This document shows, piece by piece, positions 47,748 to 59,926 of a stretch of DNA of 60,000 nt. The position numbers and the translations under genes were made by a program. Source of the stretch: Adiantum capillus-veneris (lineage: Eukaryota; Streptophyta; Polypodiopsida; Polypodiales; Pteridaceae). How positions within the stretch are numbered: the first letter of the stretch is position 1; each line of letters starts with the position of its first letter. The stretch lies in assembly GCA_014529385.2 (NCBI GenBank), contig CM043944.1, forward strand, positions 89,909,384 through 89,969,383, written 5' to 3'. Under the pieces are notes generated by a model that was given only the letters and a program-made list of their open reading frames with translations, did not search any database and had not been told where the DNA came from.

Positions 47748-50700
47748 ATGGCATCTTCTCACAGTGAGACTCTTTACAACATAAAGAAGCTGGATGGCAC
47801 AAACTTTCCATTCTGGAAGAAGCAGATTTGGCAGGTTTTGGTGCAGAAAAAACAAGTGAAGCCACTGAAGCTCAAAGGGGAGAGACCAGAATTTATGGCT
47901 CAAGATGAGTGGGAAGAGCTTGACGAGTTAGCTTGTTCCACAATCATGCTGACACTGGCAGAAAATGTTTACTTCAACGTAGCAGAAGAGACTACAGCGT
48001 ATGGCGTATGGCAAAAGCTATGTGATATGTACGAGAAACAAAGTGCTGCTTCTCAGATTTACTGGCTCAAGAAATTGGTGGATTTGAAGATGAAGGAAGG
48101 GACAGCCATGTCAAATCATCTGAATGAATTTCACTCAATTTTCAGCCAGTTAACAGCACAAGAGATAGTCTTTCCAGATTCAGTGAAGGCTATGTTTCTC
48201 TTAATCACTTTGCCAGACAGTTGGGATACTTTTCGTACAGCATTAAGTAATTCTGTCGCGCCAGAAGGTCTTACAAGTGCTAATGTAGAAGGCAGCTTGC
48301 TCACAGAGGAAGTGAACAGGAAGAACATTGACAAAGGCAAAGGCAATTGTGCTTTGGTCGTTCGAGGGAGACAACAGTTTAAAGAGAAGAAGGGTAAGAA
48401 GGCACAAAACCGAAGTAAGTCTCGTGATTCGAAGTCAAAGGATGACATAGAATGCTACCATTGTGGCAAGAAGGGTCACATGAAGCGAGACTGTACGAAG
48501 TGGAAACAAGAAAAAGGCAAAACAAAGAGTTTTGAGCAAGATGAAAAGAAGAGTTCAGTGAAGATTGAAGAGGTGAATGTCACAGGATCTGGTTCAGACA
48601 GTGATTCTGGTATAGCAGCTGGTGACATCTTCCTTACAAGCAATCTTGATTCTGTTTTCTTGACTGCAGAGGATGGACATGCTATGAGTGATTGGATTAT
48701 CGACTCAGGGGCATCTTTACATGTTTCTCCGCACAAAGAGTGGTTTACATCATATGTGGCTACTAAAGACTATGTCAGACTTGGCAATGAGCAGGTTTGT
48801 GACATACTTGGAGTGGGAGATGTGCAGTTGAAGTTTCAGAATGGCTCTTCTTTATGGCTCAAGAATGTCAGACATGTTCCAGCAATCCGAAAGAGCTTGA
48901 TTAGTACAGGGAAGTTGGATGATGCGGGTTATGTGACAGTTTTTGGGAACAGCGCTTGGAAGATCTCCAAAGGTTCGATGACTGTAGCACATGGCAGCAA
49001 GTCAGGAACTCTGTACACTTTACATGTTTCAGAGGTTAAAAACCATGTAATTAATGTGATTGAGCAGCCAAGTGTGTCACTGTGGCATCGTAGGTTGGGA
49101 CATATGTCAAAAAGAGGAATGGAAATACTTTCTCATTATGGTTATTTGCCTGGCTTTTCATTTCAAGATTTTGAGTTTTGTGAGCATTGTGTTTATGGTA
49201 AGCAAACACAGGAACCGCACAGATCAAAGAGGAATCGTAGGGACGAACGGTTAGCTCTTGTACACAGTGACCTATGCGGACCAATGCCTAGTTTGTCACT
49301 AGGGGGAGCAGCGTACTTTTGTACATTCATAGATGACTATTCTCGCAAAGTATGGGTTTACTTCTTGAAGCACAAGGATGAGGTGCTCAAGGTCTTTAAG
49401 ACATTCTTGCAGCTGGTGGAGAATCAGAGTGGTCAGAAGCTGAAGTGCTTGAGAACTGACAATGGTGGAGAGTACGTTTCCAAAGCTTTTCAAGACTTTT
49501 GTCAAGAAAAAGGGATTAAGCGGGAACTTACTGCACCATATAATCCTTCACAGAATGGGGTTGCAGAACGTATGAATAGGACCATACAAGAGAAGGTCAG
49601 AAGCATGTTGTCAAATGCTGAGTTGCCTGATGGATTTTGGGCGGAAGCAGTGGCTACAGCAGTCCATTTGATCAACAGGTCTCCTAGTAGGGTTCTGGAT
49701 AAGAGTGCAGTGGCCGAGATGCTATGGACAGGCAAGGCACCTTCGTATAAGCATCTCAGAGTCTTTGGTTGTGAAGCTTATAGCCATATTCCTAAGGAGT
49801 TCAGAAATAAGTTAGAACCAAAGAGCAAGAAGTGTATATTTCTTGGCTACGGAGAATCGGGCGAGATGGGTTACCGGCTTTGGGATCCTGAGTCCAGAAA
49901 GCTTATTCGTAGCAATGATGTGCATTTCAATGAAGCCAAGTTTCACGCTAAGCCAGAGAAGACAGAGGAGATCAGAAGAGTTGTCTTCAGGGAAGATGGA
50001 CCTAGTGCTAGCACATCAAGACAGCATGGTCAGGCTCAGGAACAGCCTATAGTGGCTAGAGAGGCAGAATCAGTTGTGGTGAGACGTTCTGAGCGTGTCT
50101 CCAAACCACCTGATCGTTATGTGCCATCTCTAAATTATGTCATGCTCACAGATTGCGGAGAACCATCTTGTTACAAGGAAGCATTACAAGTGGTTGACTC
50201 GAAAAAATGGCAGTTGGCCATGCAGTCAGAGATGACAGCTCTGCATAAAAACCAGACATGGAAGTTGGTTAAATTACCACAGGGCAAAAAGGCTCTACCT
50301 TGTAAATGGGTTTACAGGTATAAGATCACCGCTCATGATAGTCAGCCAAAGTACAAAGCAAGGCTTGTTGCCAAGGGCTTTAAGCAAGAACAAGGCATTG
50401 ACTTTGATGAAGTCTTCTCTCCAGTGGTCAAGATGACTACATTGAGATGCTTTCTTGCATTGGTTGCTATATTGGATTTGGTGTTGCACCAAATGGATGT
50501 CAAGACAGCGTTCTTGCATGGTGATTTAGATGTGGAAATTTACATGCAGCAGCCAGAAGGGTTTGTTGAGAAAGGCATGGAACATTTGGTATGCCAGTTG
50601 TTAAAGAGTCTTTATGGCTTAAAACAATCACCGAGGGCATGGTACCATAAGTTCCACCAGTTTATGCTTTCTCAAGGCTACAAACGTAGTGAGATCGATC

Positions 50701-51287
50701 ACTGTCTATATACAAAGAAGGCTAAGGATGGCAGTTGGCTGATCCTTATTTTGTATGTGGATGACATGTTGATTGCTGGCAAACACTTGGAAGAAATTTC
50801 AGCTTTGAAGTCAAAGATGGCAAAATCGTTTGACATGAAAGACATGGGTGAGGCAAGTCATATACTTGGTATGCGCATTGAGAGAGACAGATCAAAGAAG
50901 TTGATTTGGTTATCTCAAACAGAGTATATTGACAAGGTTTTGCAACGTTTCAATATGGAGAAGGGAAAGGCATTGAGTGTTCCATTGCCACCATATGTGA
51001 AACTTAGCAAACAAAATTGTCCTGTGTCTGAGGAAGAAAAGGCTGAAATGAATAAGATTCCATATGCGTCTGCAGTGGGTAGTTTGATGTATGCAATGAT
51101 TGCTACACGTCCGGATATTGCATTTGCAGTGGGAGTGGTTAGCAGATATATGTCAAATCCCGGCAAGAAACATTGGGAGGCAGTGAAAGGTATCATGAGA
51201 TACTTAAAACATACAAAGAGTATGCGCATATGCTATGGTAGTCAGGATTTGAGTGTCAGAGGATACACTGACTCAGATTATGCATGA
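47748..51287 (+). CDS. Copia gag-pol polyprotein up to a premature stop in RNase H
   Basis: First ATG at 47748 (MASSHSETL); an in-frame TTG nine bases earlier is not a likely start. Domains with approximate residues: UBN2-type gag 10-200; zinc knuckle CYHCGKKGHMKRDC 236-249; protease with DSGA at 319; integrase zinc module His447 to Cys481; integrase core Asp508, Asp571, Glu607 (D,D-35-E); RT with YVDD at 1003-1006; start of RNase H at the end (YTDSDYA). The frame stops at TGA 51285-51287, where the family normally has a glycine codon. Everything before the stop appears intact, with all catalytic residues in gag, PR, IN and RT kept. Confidence 0.95.
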   Translation: MASSHSETLYNIKKLDGTNFPFWKKQIWQVLVQKKQVKPLKLKGERPEFMAQDEWEELDELACSTIMLTLAENVYFNVAEETTAYGVWQKLCDMYEKQSAASQIYWLKKLVDLKMKEGTAMSNHLNEFHSIFSQLTAQEIVFPDSVKAMFLLITLPDSWDTFRTALSNSVAPEGLTSANVEGSLLTEEVNRKNIDKGKGNCALVVRGRQQFKEKKGKKAQNRSKSRDSKSKDDIECYHCGKKGHMKRDCTKWKQEKGKTKSFEQDEKKSSVKIEEVNVTGSGSDSDSGIAAGDIFLTSNLDSVFLTAEDGHAMSDWIIDSGASLHVSPHKEWFTSYVATKDYVRLGNEQVCDILGVGDVQLKFQNGSSLWLKNVRHVPAIRKSLISTGKLDDAGYVTVFGNSAWKISKGSMTVAHGSKSGTLYTLHVSEVKNHVINVIEQPSVSLWHRRLGHMSKRGMEILSHYGYLPGFSFQDFEFCEHCVYGKQTQEPHRSKRNRRDERLALVHSDLCGPMPSLSLGGAAYFCTFIDDYSRKVWVYFLKHKDEVLKVFKTFLQLVENQSGQKLKCLRTDNGGEYVSKAFQDFCQEKGIKRELTAPYNPSQNGVAERMNRTIQEKVRSMLSNAELPDGFWAEAVATAVHLINRSPSRVLDKSAVAEMLWTGKAPSYKHLRVFGCEAYSHIPKEFRNKLEPKSKKCIFLGYGESGEMGYRLWDPESRKLIRSNDVHFNEAKFHAKPEKTEEIRRVVFREDGPSASTSRQHGQAQEQPIVAREAESVVVRRSERVSKPPDRYVPSLNYVMLTDCGEPSCYKEALQVVDSKKWQLAMQSEMTALHKNQTWKLVKLPQGKKALPCKWVYRYKITAHDSQPKYKARLVAKGFKQEQGIDFDEVFSPVVKMTTLRCFLALVAILDLVLHQMDVKTAFLHGDLDVEIYMQQPEGFVEKGMEHLVCQLLKSLYGLKQSPRAWYHKFHQFMLSQGYKRSEIDHCLYTKKAKDGSWLILILYVDDMLIAGKHLEEISALKSKMAKSFDMKDMGEASHILGMRIERDRSKKLIWLSQTEYIDKVLQRFNMEKGKALSVPLPPYVKLSKQNCPVSEEEKAEMNKIPYASAVGSLMYAMIATRPDIAFAVGVVSRYMSNPGKKHWEAVKGIMRYLKHTKSMRICYGSQDLSVRGYTDSDYA

Positions 51288-51713
51288 GACTTGGATAAGA
51301 GGAGATCTACATCAGGCTATGTCTTTACATTGGCTGGAGGTGCCATATCATGGCGATCTCGATTACAAGATTGTGTTACGCAGTCTACTACAGAAGCTGA
51401 GTATGTTGCAGCAAATGAGGCATGCAAAGAAGCTATTTGGCTTGGTAGATTGGTTGCAGACTTGGGAATCAATGCAGATATGCCAGAGTTATATTGTGAT
51501 AGTCAAAGTGCTATACAATTGGCAAAGAATCCAGTGTTCCATTCGAAGACTAAGCATATTGATGTGAAGTATCACTTCATTAGGGAAGTACTTGAAGACA
51601 AGCAGATACAACTGCTGAAGATCCACACCAAGGACAATCCTGCTGATCTACTCACAAAGGGACTTCCAGGAGAGGGCTTTGTGCATTGTCGTGAGTTATT
51701 GGGCATTGGATAG
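51288..51713 (+). pseudogene. RNase H remainder of the copia element, beyond the stop
   Basis: In the same frame after the TGA, 141 codons continue with DLDKRRSTSGYVF, STTEAEYVAANEACKEAIWL, YCDSQSAIQLAKNP, HIDVKYHFIREV and DNPADLLTKGLP. These are the hallmark copia RNase H blocks. It ends at a normal stop 84 bases before the 3' LTR. Confidence 0.92.
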
Positions 51714-51785
51714 ATGGCAGCCATGTAAATCTTTGTACATTTATGTTCATAGATTTACAGTTACTTAAAGTGCCACATTGGACTT

Positions 51786-51797
51786 TAAGTGGGAGGT
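51786..51797 (+). promoter_or_regulatory. Polypurine tract of the copia element
   Basis: TAAGTGGGAGGT directly before the 3' LTR, the position from which plus-strand DNA synthesis is primed. Confidence 0.8.
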
Positions 51798-51965
51798 TGT
51801 TGGGATTAAAGCCCAAGTGGCCTCTTATGCGGATATGGCCGGCCGCCCGCCTAACTCACTTACCTCTAACTCTTTGTATATACTAACATATTCACTGTAC
51901 TGTGTAAGCTCACTGTGTGTGTGTGAGAGAGAGAGAGTCGACCCACGCTCCGCTCCGCGACTTCA
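51798..51965 (+). repeat. 3' LTR of the copia element
   Basis: 168 bases, same ends as the 5' LTR; differs from it at GCGG for GTGG, GGCCGG for GGCCGC, and by one base at the TG/AG boundary. Confidence 0.95.
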
Positions 51966-52428
51966 CAAAGTCTGTAGAAGCTATTGTGCATCTGTCTATG
52001 TACAATTCTATAGTATGCCAAAAAACTGAACCAAATCAAAACCTAAGCAGAGTTCGTAGCAATGAAGTGCTGAGTAGGTGCACTTGCACCTACCTGGGAT
52101 ATGTTTTCCTTGACGTATCAAACATGTCGACTGAAGGTAGGATGAATCCAAGGATCTTGTTGTGTCCTGCCAGATGTGGTAACTGTGTGGTGAGAGATAC
52201 CTCCTTTCAATTATATATTTTCAGATTGATGCCGTCCTTGATGCAGTAACAAAGCTCATCCCCACAGAGAACTTGCCAGATCCTGCGATGTGTATTCTTC
52301 CTATGCAACCAGGAACATCTATACGGCAGGTGATCCCAGGGGAGTCTACACATCACAATTCCCTTGTGTGCATGTGTGTGTGTGTGTGTGTGAACTCAAG
52401 AGAGAGAAAAAGACATGTTGCTACAATA

Positions 52429-52463
<35 letters not shown>

Positions 52464-52493
52464 ATGTGGAGCGCAAACTTGCAAAGGCATGCT

Positions 52494-52497
<4 letters not shown>

Positions 52498-52528
<31 letters not shown>
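52498..52528. repeat. (TG)n microsatellite, left copy
   Basis: About 30 bases here; the matching site in the right copy (56804-56910) has grown to about 107 bases. Confidence 0.95.
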
Positions 52529-52531
<3 letters not shown>

Positions 52532-52932
52532 CAACACCGCTCTTCGCATGGCGTGAGCTGTGAAGGCGGATGTGATGAGCGTAGAGCAGTCCCATCGTGA
52601 ACCTTCATATATGCTTATGGGTAGGTGAAACAAGTCCCGATTGAAGATAGCTCCATGGGCAGATGTAAAGTTGCTTGGCCTTATTAGTGATAGCCAAAAA
52701 TAGTAGCCTATGTAGGCCAATTCCAATTGCTTGTATGTGAAGGCATTAATGTAAATTCAAATAAGCCAGTGGGGACTCAACTAACCTTATGACAGAGAAT
52801 CTATTTCTAGTAATTGTGAGTGTGTGTTATGCATACTAGGAGCCAGAGCAAGCTAGTCTATGTGCAGAACAGTGCGGCAAGTAAGTAAGTATGAGAGAAT
52901 CGAATGGGACACTACCTTCTACCCATGCAGAT

Positions 52933-52934
<2 letters not shown>

Positions 52935-53016
<82 letters not shown>
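52935..53016. repeat. (GT)n microsatellite
   Basis: About 82 bases; counterpart at 57318-57387 in the right copy. Confidence 0.96.
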
Positions 53017-53018
<2 letters not shown>

Positions 53019-53228
53019 GATAATATGTAAAGCATTAAGTAAACCAAGCCATTGTCGATCGTGTATGTGTGTGGGGAAAGAGAAGGGGCTCGAAAGTAGT
53101 TCAAAGCCGTATAATGTGGTCTTCTCTAGAGACTCGGCAAAAAAAAAAATTAGCATAGCAGCTCTAGGTTAGCACACCAAAAAGGGAAGCAGTCAGCCAA
53201 GGGTTAGCCAACAACTTGTCAGCTAGAT

Positions 53229-54029
<801 letters not shown>

Positions 54030-56256
54030 GTTTAAGTATGAAAAATCCCCTCATAATTGAACCATACTTAGACAATTGTATTAAATAATATATTAAATAA
54101 CAATGTTTTAAAACAAGATGTCATAAATCATTTCATATACACCAATACAACTTTCTGTATCTAATGGATAATACAATTATTTAGATCAAGAATTTGATCT
54201 TTAATTATTACAATATAATATCTTAGTGTTGTATCTTATGTGCCCATCCTTTGGGATGAGCTTCCACTACATCTACATGTAGAAGGATCCAGCTGGTACA
54301 TTAGCTGGTAAATTGGACGATCTTTCGTTACTGCTGCAGTTTTTGTTGTAATCCCAAGGAAAGAATCTCTTACCTGTCACCATCCAAGAAACACAAGCAC
54401 GTCAGAACTGGCATTACTTGGGAAGACAGGTGTCAACGACTCCCTCCCCTTGTTATTGGTGTCAAAAATTACAGCAAAAACTAGCAACTTAACATAGATC
54501 AAATATTATAGTAAAAAACTAAGCAATTTATTTCCGATATTGTTTACATCTTTTAATTCGAGAAAAAATCGGATAGCATCTCCTTTGTAAATTGGATCAG
54601 TTCTCAAAAAGTCCAGTCTAATGCCATCTCCTTTGAGACCCCCACTTGAGGATTAAGGCTCTTTTAACAATCAGGATCCTTGTTCAAAGTAAAGTATTAA
54701 CACTAAATTCAAAAGTTACACATCTATTCAATCAAGGAGAGAATGTTTTCAACTTATCAAGCTTAAAGGTTTACGGCATACATTTGTACCAAGCCTGATT
54801 AGCTTGGAGAGACAACACATCAGTATTACCCATTAAAAAACAGAATTTACTGAGTAGGTCTCTCGGAAACATAGCCAGATTACCAATCTAAGCTCAATCT
54901 TTTGAAACCATTTTGACTGTAAATGAAGAGATGCAATATGCAATAAAATGTATCCCATCAAGAAGTCTAATGTATAGTATGTATCGTAGAGAATCAACCC
55001 CAATCCATAGTTCCCCATACTATGTTCATTGTCATCATTCCCTATACTATGTTCTTTTTTTTAAAAAATTACATAGTGTATGTCTTTTTTATTTTTGTAG
55101 GAATTTCGACAGCATTTCCTTTGTATCTGCTCAACATTTTCAAAAATATCCAGTCCCAACCATCATGTACGATACCCTCACATGAGGTTACTGAATGAAA
55201 GAGTGACAAATCATTTCCAAAAACCATATCCAAACTAGATCAAATTTATGTAGACTTTTTCCTGTGAGTCAAAACATGAGCAAACCAAAATAGTATGAGA
55301 CTGTTGCGGGTAATCTACCTCAGTAGATTAGTACGTACTCTACCTCAGTATGGCACATCAAGATTTTTAGATGATACAACATTAACATTAACTACTAATT
55401 TGCTTCAAATATCATCAGCAAAGTGTTGAGAAAAAGTATGCAAAACCCCAAATACTGAGTAGGTGCAGAACCCCAAATACTGAGTAGGTGCTTGACACAG
55501 GTTTCAGAGCTCAACCAAAAAAACCAGGTAAAAAGACTCCCAAAAAGAATTTGGTAGTTTCACGTTTGTGTTTTAGGGGAATTTCCAAAACTCCAGCCAG
55601 CAAGTATAAAGTTAAAAAACAGCCTTATGACCCAGCTTTCCAAGGTATGCCAACTTTCCAGAGTTCCTCCCAGGAGATTTAAGGCCATAGAATCATGTTC
55701 ACAAGAGGTTTCAGATCCATAGAAACTATATTTCAATATCTTAATATCATAAAAAATTAGTCGCAATAGATCTGTCATAATGAGATTTAAACTAACAATT
55801 AACAACTATATTTCTCGATCTCTATATACACAAGTTGCTTTTATGATGCTGTTCAATCAGCTTGCCATCCCCAGCCGATCTTCATTAAATCCCCAAATCA
55901 ATAACCATACCCATATAGGAGTGTTATCATCCCTTGAAATTATTAATGTGTGCGACTTCAAAGCCAGAATGTTCAAAAATTTTGCAGCATCATGTTTGTA
56001 TTTTGATACTTTTTTGCAAAAATCCCATAATCTGCCATCTCTAACGAGATCCTCACAAGAGGTATATGGTGTCAAAAACAAGAAAACAAGTAGATTCAAT
56101 CAATCTGCAGTATGTTAATATTGTCCTTGCACTTTTATTCTTTCAAAGTAAATAAACACGCATTTGTTGCCACTACCAGTTCAACACCCATCAAAGTACC
56201 TATTTAAATTTTCCCTTGCAAAGGACAACATGCAAAAAAAACCAACCATAAGCCTA

Positions 56257-56261
56257 CAAAG
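56257..56261. other. Empty insertion site of the copia element
   Basis: A single CAAAG in the text AGCCTACAAAGTCTGTAGAA. In the left copy the same text is split, with CAAAG on both sides of the copia element. Confidence 0.95.
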
Positions 56262-56725
56262 TCTGTAGAAGCTATTGTGCATCTGTCTATGTACAATGCT
56301 ATAGTATGCCAAAAAACTGAACCAAATCAAAACCTAAGCAGAGTTCGTAGCAATGAAGTGCTGAGTAGGTGCACTTGCACCTACCTGGGATATGTTTTCC
56401 TTGACGTATCAAACATGTCTACTGAAGGTAGGATGAATCCAAGGATCTTGTTGTGTCCTGCCAGATGTGGTAACTGTGTGGTGAGAGATACCTCCTTTCA
56501 ATTATATATTTTCAGATTGATGCCGTCCTTGATGCAGTAACAAAGCTCATCCCCACAGAGAACTTGCCAGATCCTGCGATGTGTATTCTTCCTATGCAAC
56601 CAGGAACATCTATACGGCAGGTGATCCCAGGGGAGTCTACACATCACAATTCCCTTGTGTGCATGTGTGTGTGTGTGTGTGTGTGTGTGAACTCAAGAGA
56701 GAGAAAAAGACATGTTGCTACAATA

Positions 56726-56757
<32 letters not shown>

Positions 56758-56800
56758 GGAGAGAGAGAATGTGGAGCGCAAACTTGCAAAGGCATGCTAC

Positions 56801-56912
<112 letters not shown>

Positions 56913-57314
56913 CAACACCGCTCTTCGCATGGCGTGAGCTGTGAAGGCGGATGTGATGAGCGCAGAGCAGTCCCATCGTGAACCTTCATATATGCTTATG
57001 GGTAGGTGAAACAAGTCCCGATTGAAGATAGCTCCATGGGCAGATGTAAAGTTGCTTGGCCTTATTAGTGATAGCCAAAAATAGTAGCCTATGTAGGCCA
57101 ATTCCAATTGCTTGTATGTGAAGGCATTAATGTAACTTCAAATAAGCCAGTGGGGACTCAACTATCCTTATGACAGAGAATCTCTTTCTAGTAATCGCGA
57201 GTGTGTATTATGCATACTAGGAGCCAGAGAAAGCTAGTCTATGCGCAGAATAGTGCGGCAAGTAAGTAAGTATGAGAGAATGGAATGGGACACTACCTTC
57301 TACCCATGCAGATA

Positions 57315-57317
<3 letters not shown>

Positions 57318-57387
<70 letters not shown>
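57318..57387. repeat. (GT)n microsatellite
   Basis: About 70 bases, counterpart of 52935-53016. Confidence 0.96.
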
Positions 57388-57389
<2 letters not shown>

Positions 57390-57599
57390 GAGAATATGTA
57401 AAGCATTAAGTAAACCAAGCCATTGTCGATCGTGTATGTGTGTGGGGAAAGAGAAGGGGCTCGAAAGTAGTTCAAAGCCGGATAATGTGGCCTTCTCTAG
57501 AGACTCCGTAAAAAAAAAAATTAGCATAGCATCTCTAGGTTAGCACACCAAAAAGGGAAGCTGTCAGCCAAGGGTTAGCCAACAACTTGTCAGCTAGAT

Positions 57600-57601
<2 letters not shown>

Positions 57602-57662
<61 letters not shown>
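57602..57662. repeat. (GT)n microsatellite at the end of the right copy
   Basis: About 60 bases, followed by a GCACGCACGCGCGCG stretch absent from the left copy. Confidence 0.96.
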
Positions 57663-57663
<1 letters not shown>

Positions 57664-57699
57664 ACGCACGCGCGCGTGCGCATAGCTATATGTCTATAT

Positions 57700-57960
57700 A
57701 AATTGAATCAAGTTGGACCTTGGACTTTGAAGAAAGCTTGGAAACAATCAGCTATTAGTTTATTAGTATTTTGTGTGGGATACATCTTAGATTGGCCACA
57801 AAACTATGGACTTGGGTTCCAAAAACAATCAATTGTGTCTCTAGTAGTAGCCCATGTGCGATATGCATCAAGAAGTGGCAACAGAGCTACAAACTTTGAT
57901 TTTAGTAGCTATAGTTTTTGCTTCTAATAGTACTTAGTATGGATTTAAGAGGGGAGACAT
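57700..57960 (+). pseudogene. Possible copia RNase H remnant and 3' end
   Basis: LVFCVGYIL, then GFQKQSIVSL and AHVRYASRSG, resembles the copia blocks GYVF...SKKQSIVSLS...AEYMAAS with heavy decay. It is followed by TTAAGAGGGGAGA, like a copia polypurine tract. Weak; based on pattern only. Confidence 0.35.
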
Positions 57961-58304
57961 AGCTATAAACTTAGCTTGTTAATTAGCTCTTATACATAAG
58001 GCTAGGGCCTAGTCATGTACATAGGGTGATTAGATATCATATAGAAGGAGTCAAGCATGCATTGAGATCTCACATTGATCTATACATAGCAATAGAGAAG
58101 CCATGTCAATTTGATGTACAAAGAATGCACGAGGATACCTCAAGGTAGAAGTAGCTTCCTTCCAATGTGTTGATAAACACTATTGCGGTGGAAATTTTAC
58201 CAAATGGCTACTAATATAGACCACAAACCTAAGAATCTTGCCTGTAATGTATATGTGGTGGCTTTGTTTGTGTTTAGTGCTAAACACCCAAGGGAACAAG
58301 CACA

Positions 58305-58324
58305 ACATGTGGTTGTTTGTCTAT
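58305..58324. repeat. SINE target-site duplication, left
   Basis: ACATGTGGTTG, four extra bases TTTG, then TCTAT. The right copy at 58497-58512 reads the same without the four extra bases. Confidence 0.7.
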
Positions 58325-58496
58325 AACCCAAGGGGGCTTGCTTAGTTGGTTAGAAGGTTGGACTTGCATAACCATGTTGGTGGGTTCAACCCCCACTAAC
58401 GCCCTTGGAGGTATCGAAGGCAAAAAAGAAAGGTCCGGGTGGCCCCCGGCCTGTGTTGGTTGATAAGCAAACAAAGTCGGCAATTTAAAAAAAAAA
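58325..58496 (+). mobile_element. tRNA-derived SINE
   Basis: About 170 bases. An A-box-like TTGCTTAGTTGGTTA lies near 58338-58352 and a B-box-like GGGTTCAACCCCC at 58382-58394, spaced like an RNA polymerase III promoter in a tRNA. They are followed by an unrelated body and an 11-base A run at the end. Matching flanks on both sides give a target duplication of about 16 bases. I cannot name the SINE family or the parent tRNA. Confidence 0.75.
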
Positions 58497-58534
58497 ACAT
58501 GTGGTTGTCTATTGGAGCAAAGAGTTATCCCTTG

Positions 58535-59660
58535 TTTTCATTTTTGTCGTGTGAGAGTGATGAGTTGGACAACACTTTTGGTAGTGTAAATATTGTCTCA
58601 CAATTTATTGTCTAAACAACACAAAATTTGTGGATCTTTGAGTCTTCACCATGCCTTTTATCAAAGCATTTGGAAATGCTACTTTGAAAGCCTTGGTGAG
58701 CCAAAGGATTCACCAAGCCTTACCATGATACATGCCACCGTGAGTGGGAATCTTCACCAAACCTTATCACAAAGCGTTTCCAGACATTTTTCTTAAAACC
58801 ATGGTGAGAGAGTGTCTTCACCAACCGTTTGTAAATGCTACTCTTAAAGCCATGATGAGCAAGTGGAGGCTGATAGAGGAATGTGTTATGTTTTCATTTT
58901 TGTTCTATGAGAATAATTAGTTGAAAATCAGTTGGTAGTGCACTCTAAATATTGTTTCATTATTTATTGTTTAAACGTCACAAAATTTGTGCCTTTTTTA
59001 GTATTCTCACAAAGCCTTGTCTTAAAGCGTTTGGAAACGCTACGTAGAAAGCCTTGGTGAGCCAAAGTCTTCACTAAGCCTTATAATAGAGCGTTTCCAA
59101 ATGTTGTTCTAAAACCCAAGGTGAGAAAGTCTTCACCAAGCATTTTCTAAAGGCCATGGTGGATGGGAGACTTCACCAAGCCTAAAGGAATTTCTATAGG
59201 CCATGGTGGATGGGAGACTTCACCAAGCCTTTTTGAAGAGCATTTCTAAAGGCTATTCTGAAATTTTTGGTGAAGGAGTCTGAAATTTTTGGTGAAGGAG
59301 TGGAGGATGAAAGAAGATTTTTATTTTTTCACTTTTCCTTATAAGAGTAATTAGTTGGACAACACTTGGTAGTGCACTCTAATTATTGCCTCATAATTTC
59401 GTTTCTAAACATCACAAACTTTGTGGCTTTTGGAGTCTTCACAAGGCCTTTTCTCAAATCTTTTGGAAAAGTGACATTTAAAGTCGAGCATGAGTCTTCA
59501 CCAAGCCTAACCAAAGAGCGTTTCCAAACGCTGTCCTAAACCCCATGTGAGAGGGAGTCTTCATCGAGCCTCTAAAAAAAAACCATTAGGGTGGAAGGAG
59601 AAGTAGAAAGCAAAACAACTGGCGTTTTCACAAAGCATTTCCAAACGCTATGCTTAACGC
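58535..59660 (+). repeat. Diverged tandem repeats, three units of roughly 360-430 bases
   Basis: Units start near 58535, 58889 and 59318, each with (T)TTTTCATTTTT, then TAGTTGGACAACA, GGTAGTG, CACAAA-TTTGTGG and repeated TTCACCAAGCCT phrases. Within them a 16-base inverted repeat recurs: AGCATTTGGAAATGCT at 58665, AGCGTTTGGAAACGCT at 59026, and AGCGTTTCCAAACGCT at 59517. Smaller direct repeats lie at 59151-59229 (GGCCATGGTGGATGGGAGA) and 59258-59300 (CTGAAATTTTTGGTGAAGGA). No coding frame. Confidence 0.7.
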
Positions 59661-59826
59661 TACGATGAGTAATTATTGGAGGTTGATAGACAAATGGCAT
59701 CTATTTAAAGCACCTACAAAATTGTAAATAACAAATTGATAAGATTGGAGGTGTGTACTCTTTTGTTGATAGTGCTCACCGTGGCCCTATCTTCATCTCA
59801 CTACAAAAACGTGCATCACCTTCACG

Positions 59827-59926
<100 letters not shown>

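Larger units (their letters stand above)
46513..51965 (+). mobile_element. Young, nearly complete Ty1/copia retrotransposon
   Basis: 168-base LTRs (46513-46680 and 51798-51965), target duplication CAAAG, tRNA-Met primer site, purine tract and a full gag-PR-IN-RT-RH reading frame. I count three differences between the LTRs (two substitutions and one base in the TG/AG tract), so insertion is recent. One in-frame stop in RNase H is the only coding break seen. Total 5,453 bases. Integrase before RT fixes it as Ty1/copia. Confidence 0.96.
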
